Below, in pieces: positions 21,555 to 24,442 of a DNA stretch of 24,442 nt; position 1 is the stretch's first letter, and each line of letters opens with the position of its first letter. Source of the DNA: Candidatus Woesearchaeota archaeon (GTDB taxonomy: Archaea > Nanobdellota > Nanobdellia > SCGC-AAA011-G17 > VGLX01); NCBI GenBank assembly GCA_016866645.1, contig VGLX01000001.1, positions 1-24,442 on the forward strand, written 5' to 3'. Under the pieces are notes generated by a model. It did no database searches. It worked only from the letters and a program-made list of their open reading frames with translations, and had not been told where the DNA came from. The position numbers were made by a program, and so were the translations under genes.

Positions 21555-23036
21555 TTAATACTTTGCTCTTGCGAGCTCTGTCAAGACTTTGTCCTGCAGG
21601 CTCTGCATCGTCCAGACATCAATGTCATCGCTGTTCATCAGTATAGAGAAAGCCAGAATGCCGTTCTTAGTCTCTGTATAACCTGATATCGTATCAACTC
21701 CTGTGCGTATCAGCATACCTGTCTTGGCCTTGACTTTTCCTTTGATGTTCCTTAACCTCTCGTCTAACGTACCGTCTGTACCCGAGATAGAGAAAGCTGA
21801 TACTAAATGAGGATAGACTTCGAAGTCTTTGTAAACTTCTTCTAAAACTTTTACGAGCTGTGAAGCGCTTAGCTTGTTCTTCGTAGAGTATCCTGAGCCG
21901 TCAACAAGCCCTACGTTTTTCACGCCTATGCTCCCCAAATATTCTTTTATCACTTCGATCCCTTTATCGTTGCTCCCGGGAACACCTTTGATATCAGCAC
22001 CTAAAGTCTTCACTAGCTGGTCTGCCACGAAGTTGTTGCTGAACTTGCACAGGCTCCTGATTACCATATCAAGAGGCCTTGACTCATGTGTTAGTATCTT
22101 CTGGCAGCCTTCAGGCAGAACCGCTGTCTTTATCCCGCCTTTAACTTTTATGCCTTCCTGCTCTAAGAACTCTTTGAACACGGTCAAGAAATACTCGTCA
22201 GGCTTCGATATGTTGACAGTTCTCACATACTCACAATCATTCTTTCTTATATACCCTTCGACTATTATCGTGTCTTTGTCGGCGTCTTTGACTCTTGACG
22301 CGTTAAAGTTAGTGTATCCGCCAGTCTTGACCTTGTTAATAACCTCGGGATAGCTAGTCTTAGGGTCCAGAGTTATTATTGCTTCATCACCAGAATTCTT
22401 CCCAGGCTTAACATGAATGTTAATAGTGTTAAAGTTTAGTGATAATGCCCCGTTAGGCGCGTTGTAAGACCTTGAATAGTCCGCCCATGCGGTGTTCTCA
22501 TCATGACCTGGCCCGTATTTCTTGTCGTCGAAGAAGCTGGTATCTGCTATCAGGTCGCCGTTTATCTCTTTCACGCCCTTGACTTTAAGGTCGTTGACTA
22601 TGAGCCAAAGCTCTTCAGACACCAGGTAAGGGTCTCCGTAGCCTTTCACGTACAGGTTCCCTTCAACTATTCCGTCATTTATTTCTTTGTCAGTGTACAG
22701 TTCTGTTTTGAACTTGTAGTCTATGCCTAATTTTTTTAAAGTTGTCGCAGCAGTCATTATCTTTGCGCAAGAAGCAGGTATGAGCTTATCATCTGCCTTG
22801 TATTCGTAAACGGTCTTGCCGTCCTTAAGCGAAACTACCTTCACGCTCATCTGAATACCTTTAGAGTACGGGAGCAAGATGTCATCAAGCTTCTTCTTGA
22901 TATTATCCTGCTTAGCGATACTCACAATCGGAGGGCTGGGCTTCCTCTCCGGAATGTTAGAAGATGGCTGTGTGCATGCCACTAGAGACAAAGATAGCAA
23001 TAATGACCCTATCAGCCTTGTTAGTTTTTTACCCAT
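21555..23036 (-). CDS. dacB: PBP4/DacB-family D-Ala-D-Ala carboxypeptidase-endopeptidase lipoprotein (peptidase S13)
   Basis: A 493-residue protein from ATG 23036; the longer open frame to 23153 only overlaps the upstream gene, and the true N-terminus is a signal with lipobox SLSLVAC (Cys21). The penicillin-binding-protein motifs of class C PBP4 are complete: SxxK as PASCAKI (Ser89, Lys92), SxN as SNN (Ser333-Asn335), KTG as KAKTGM (Lys438), plus LVDGSGYSTKNKLSA and the large inserted domain between SxxK and SxN. In bacteria these enzymes trim or cut peptidoglycan cross-links outside the membrane. Here it would act on the outer face of an archaeal cell. It lies 28 nt downstream of the C26 peptidase gene, in one transcript. 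Confidence 0.9.
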   Translation of the reverse strand: MGKKLTRLIGSLLLSLSLVACTQPSSNIPERKPSPPIVSIAKQDNIKKKLDDILLPYSKGIQMSVKVVSLKDGKTVYEYKADDKLIPASCAKIMTAATTLKKLGIDYKFKTELYTDKEINDGIVEGNLYVKGYGDPYLVSEELWLIVNDLKVKGVKEINGDLIADTSFFDDKKYGPGHDENTAWADYSRSYNAPNGALSLNFNTINIHVKPGKNSGDEAIITLDPKTSYPEVINKVKTGGYTNFNASRVKDADKDTIIVEGYIRKNDCEYVRTVNISKPDEYFLTVFKEFLEQEGIKVKGGIKTAVLPEGCQKILTHESRPLDMVIRSLCKFSNNFVADQLVKTLGADIKGVPGSNDKGIEVIKEYLGSIGVKNVGLVDGSGYSTKNKLSASQLVKVLEEVYKDFEVYPHLVSAFSISGTDGTLDERLRNIKGKVKAKTGMLIRTGVDTISGYTETKNGILAFSILMNSDDIDVWTMQSLQDKVLTELARAKY

Positions 23037-23064
23037 AACAGAAATAGTGATTTCAGCGTTTTTT

Positions 23065-23760
23065 TTAAAACTTTCCCTTACAAGCGTCAATGAAAGCCTT
23101 GAAGATCTTGTTAGAGCTTTTCTTCTTCCAACGCTCAGGGTGCCACTGCACACCCAGCATGAAGTTCGCGCTTTCGTACTCTACAGCCTCGCAAAGCCCG
23201 TCAGGCGAAAAGGCAGACGCTTTCAAGCCATGCCCAAGCTTCTTGATGCCCTGGTGGTGGCTGCTGTTGACCTTTATGCTGTCCTCTCCAAGTATCTTGT
23301 AAAGCAGCGTGTCTCTCTTCACGTTGATGTAATGCTGGACGTCCTCATCCTTCTGATGGCATACCATCTCGCCTATGTCTTTAGGCAAGAACTGGTAAAG
23401 CTTACCATCAAATCCGATATTAAGAACCTGGCATCCATGGCATATTCCTAAGACCGGCTTGTCCAGAGCCAGCATCTCCATTATCATGCTTACCTCAAAA
23501 TTTACTATAGAATCTTCTACAAACCCTTTGTCATAATACATCTTCTCTTTATAGAACGAAGGATGAATGTCGCCTAAATGCCCAAGGATTAGCAATCCGT
23601 CGATGCCTGACGCGTAATCTTTCGATTTCTTGATAACAGGCTGCAAGACAAGAGGCGTTCCGCCTTTCTTCTCGACGTAATCCATATCCTCCTGGATTAT
23701 AGTGTACAATCCGCTCTTATGCTTAATCCTCGGAGTTACTCCTATGAAAGGCTTAGCCAT
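23065..23760 (-). CDS. Class I glutamine amidotransferase-like gamma-glutamyl hydrolase (peptidase C26, PuuD-like)
   Basis: A 231-residue protein of the peptidase C26 branch. It has the N-terminal FIGVTPRI, GIDGLLILGHLGDIHPSFY (the usual PGGGDI variant), nucleophile elbow LGICHGCQVLNI (Cys107), SHHQGIKKLG, and the His-Glu pair GVQWHPE (His207, Glu209). Members hydrolyse gamma-glutamyl amides such as gamma-glutamyl-GABA. Murein stem peptides also contain a gamma-D-glutamyl bond, which makes the pairing with PBP4 suggestive. There is no signal peptide, so it is cytosolic. The TATA box at 23787-23795 suits a nearly leaderless mRNA. The exact substrate is open. Confidence 0.87.
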   Translation of the reverse strand: MAKPFIGVTPRIKHKSGLYTIIQEDMDYVEKKGGTPLVLQPVIKKSKDYASGIDGLLILGHLGDIHPSFYKEKMYYDKGFVEDSIVNFEVSMIMEMLALDKPVLGICHGCQVLNIGFDGKLYQFLPKDIGEMVCHQKDEDVQHYINVKRDTLLYKILGEDSIKVNSSHHQGIKKLGHGLKASAFSPDGLCEAVEYESANFMLGVQWHPERWKKKSSNKIFKAFIDACKGKF

Positions 23761-23786
23761 CCTCGATAATAAGTATTACTCTCAGG

Positions 23787-23795
23787 CTTAAATAC
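23787..23795 (-). promoter_or_regulatory. TATA box of the C26-PBP4 operon
   Basis: GTATTTAAG on the minus strand, about 31 nt before ATG 23760, giving a leader of only a few nucleotides. Confidence 0.5.
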
Positions 23796-23859
23796 GTTTC
23801 TGTCCTGAAAAACCATATTTTTGTGAACCACCCCGCCACAAACAGGGGCATCTGGCTAA

Positions 23860-24442
23860 CTCAAGTTAAAAGACGAAGACATAAAAGACGCTAAACTCAA
23901 ATTCAAAGTAGAAAAAACTTGGCTAACGAGCAAAGGCTTCCTAGCAGAAGAAGTAGTCCTTAAACGATTTGTGAAAAGCTGGGAGACCTTACCTACGAAA
24001 CAGCTCAACAAAGACGCCAATTACATCTACTACGAGGCACAGACGGAAGGATTCTCGTACTTCGCAATAACAGCAGAGAAGAAACCAGTACCCAAAGTCG
24101 AACCTGTTGAAGAAAAGAAAGAAGAACCCACACCCCAAGCGCCAGTTGAGAAGCCAGCAGAACAACCACCAACTCCGACAGAACCGGAAGAAGAAAAGCT
24201 GAACTACACATTATACGCTTTAGTCTTAGTGCTAGCAGCATTAGCATTCATACTTGTCTTAGAAAGGAAGAAGCTGTTCAAAACAAAAGAAACAACCAAA
24301 GAACCCCCAAGCTTTGAAACATTCCTTAACAAAAAAGAAATAACAAAGTTCTGCAAGGAAAAGCTCAGCCAAGGCTGCACAGAAAAACAGATACTAAACG
24401 CCGCTAACCAATCCGGATGGAAAGAAGAAGAGATAAGAGAAA
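23860..24442 (+). pseudogene. Headless PGF-pre-PGF surface protein (5' truncated, runs off window)
   Basis: The frame is open from just after TAA at 23857 to the window end, with no ATG, GTG or TTG before GTG 23971, which falls inside the domain. It encodes the distal part of a PGF-pre-PGF domain (VEKTWLTSKGFLAEE, VKSWETLPTKQL, YIYYEAQTEGFSYFAIT). This is followed by a Pro/Glu-rich linker, a membrane helix (YTLYALVLVLAALAFILVL), a basic stop-transfer stretch and a cytoplasmic tail with a small repeat-like helix pair (EITKFCKEKLSQGCTEKQIL, ANQSGW). Complete proteins of this kind have a signal peptide and large extracellular domains upstream; these are missing, and unrelated promoter DNA takes their place. 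I read it as a deletion or recombination remnant. An assembly join at about 23860 is the alternative. Confidence 0.65.

Noticed and set aside
23037..23153. 39-residue N-terminal extension of the PBP4-like ORF
   Set aside because: It overlaps the 3' end of the C26 peptidase gene, and the true signal peptide with lipobox starts at ATG 23036.
22879..23451. 190-codon plus-strand ORF opposite the PBP4 and C26 genes
   Set aside because: It spans the junction of two well-supported minus-strand genes and has no domain or promoter; an antisense shadow.
23830..23848. Possible hairpin CCCC...GGGG before the truncated surface gene
   Set aside because: Only four pairs around a 10-nt loop; too weak to call a terminator or recombination site.
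1..24442. CRISPR array, tRNA, rRNA or transposase gene
   Set aside because: No regularly spaced repeats, no cloverleaf with a CCA-end pattern and no transposase-like ORF were found by eye on either strand.

Overview
The window reads as archaeal chromosome, most likely from a small-genome DPANN-type lineage (Woesearchaeota/Pacearchaeota-like). This placement is inferred; no rRNA or tRNA gene is present to test it. The evidence is an archaeal-type glutamyl-tRNA synthetase, TATA boxes about 25-31 nt upstream of many start codons (leaderless or nearly leaderless transcripts), a DUF763 protein, a PGF-pre-PGF surface-protein fragment, a secreted protein with a DPANN-style cysteine motif, and two inteins.

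Layout. (1) Nt 1-3177, plus strand: a three-gene overlapping operon. It holds the 3' part of a LonB-like AAA+/S16 protein whose protease dyad appears lost, a membrane/coiled-coil protein and a signal-anchored protein of unknown function. (2) 3232-4875: glutamyl-tRNA synthetase. (3) 4983-8693, minus strand: three singly promoted envelope genes (membrane-anchored coiled-coil alpha/beta hydrolase, small EamA transporter, secreted Cys-rich protein). (4) 8805-10793, plus strand: DUF763 overlapping a radical-SAM SPL-family gene that is broken by a perfect 124-nt-period tandem duplication. (5) 10802-17727, minus strand: a tight five-gene operon nrdJ - corrinoid adenosyltransferase - HIT protein - AmmeMemoRadiSam-type radical SAM enzyme - DUF6485. 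The first and fourth genes carry inteins, each inserted directly before a catalytic cysteine. (6) 17834-19106, plus strand: DUF192 lipoprotein and a MurQ-like etherase. (7) 19207-21543, plus strand: three tandem nitrilase-superfamily paralogs, of which only the first has a Tat signal. (8) 21555-23760, minus strand: a class I glutamine amidotransferase/peptidase C26 followed by a PBP4 (DacB) family lipoprotein. (9) 23860-end: a headless PGF-pre-PGF surface protein.

How the genes may work together. The nrdJ operon links a B12-dependent ribonucleotide reductase to the enzyme that makes its adenosylcobalamin cofactor. The 17.8-23.8 kb stretch concentrates functions that in bacteria handle peptidoglycan or amide bonds (MurQ, D-Ala-D-Ala peptidase, gamma-glutamyl hydrolase, nitrilase-type amidases, two lipoproteins and one Tat substrate). 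In an archaeon this suggests scavenging or attack of bacterial wall material, or repurposed enzymes. The most unusual items are the Tat/cytosolic nitrilase triplet, the murein-type genes, the paired catalytic-cysteine inteins, and the LonB-like pseudoprotease with its orphan membrane partners.
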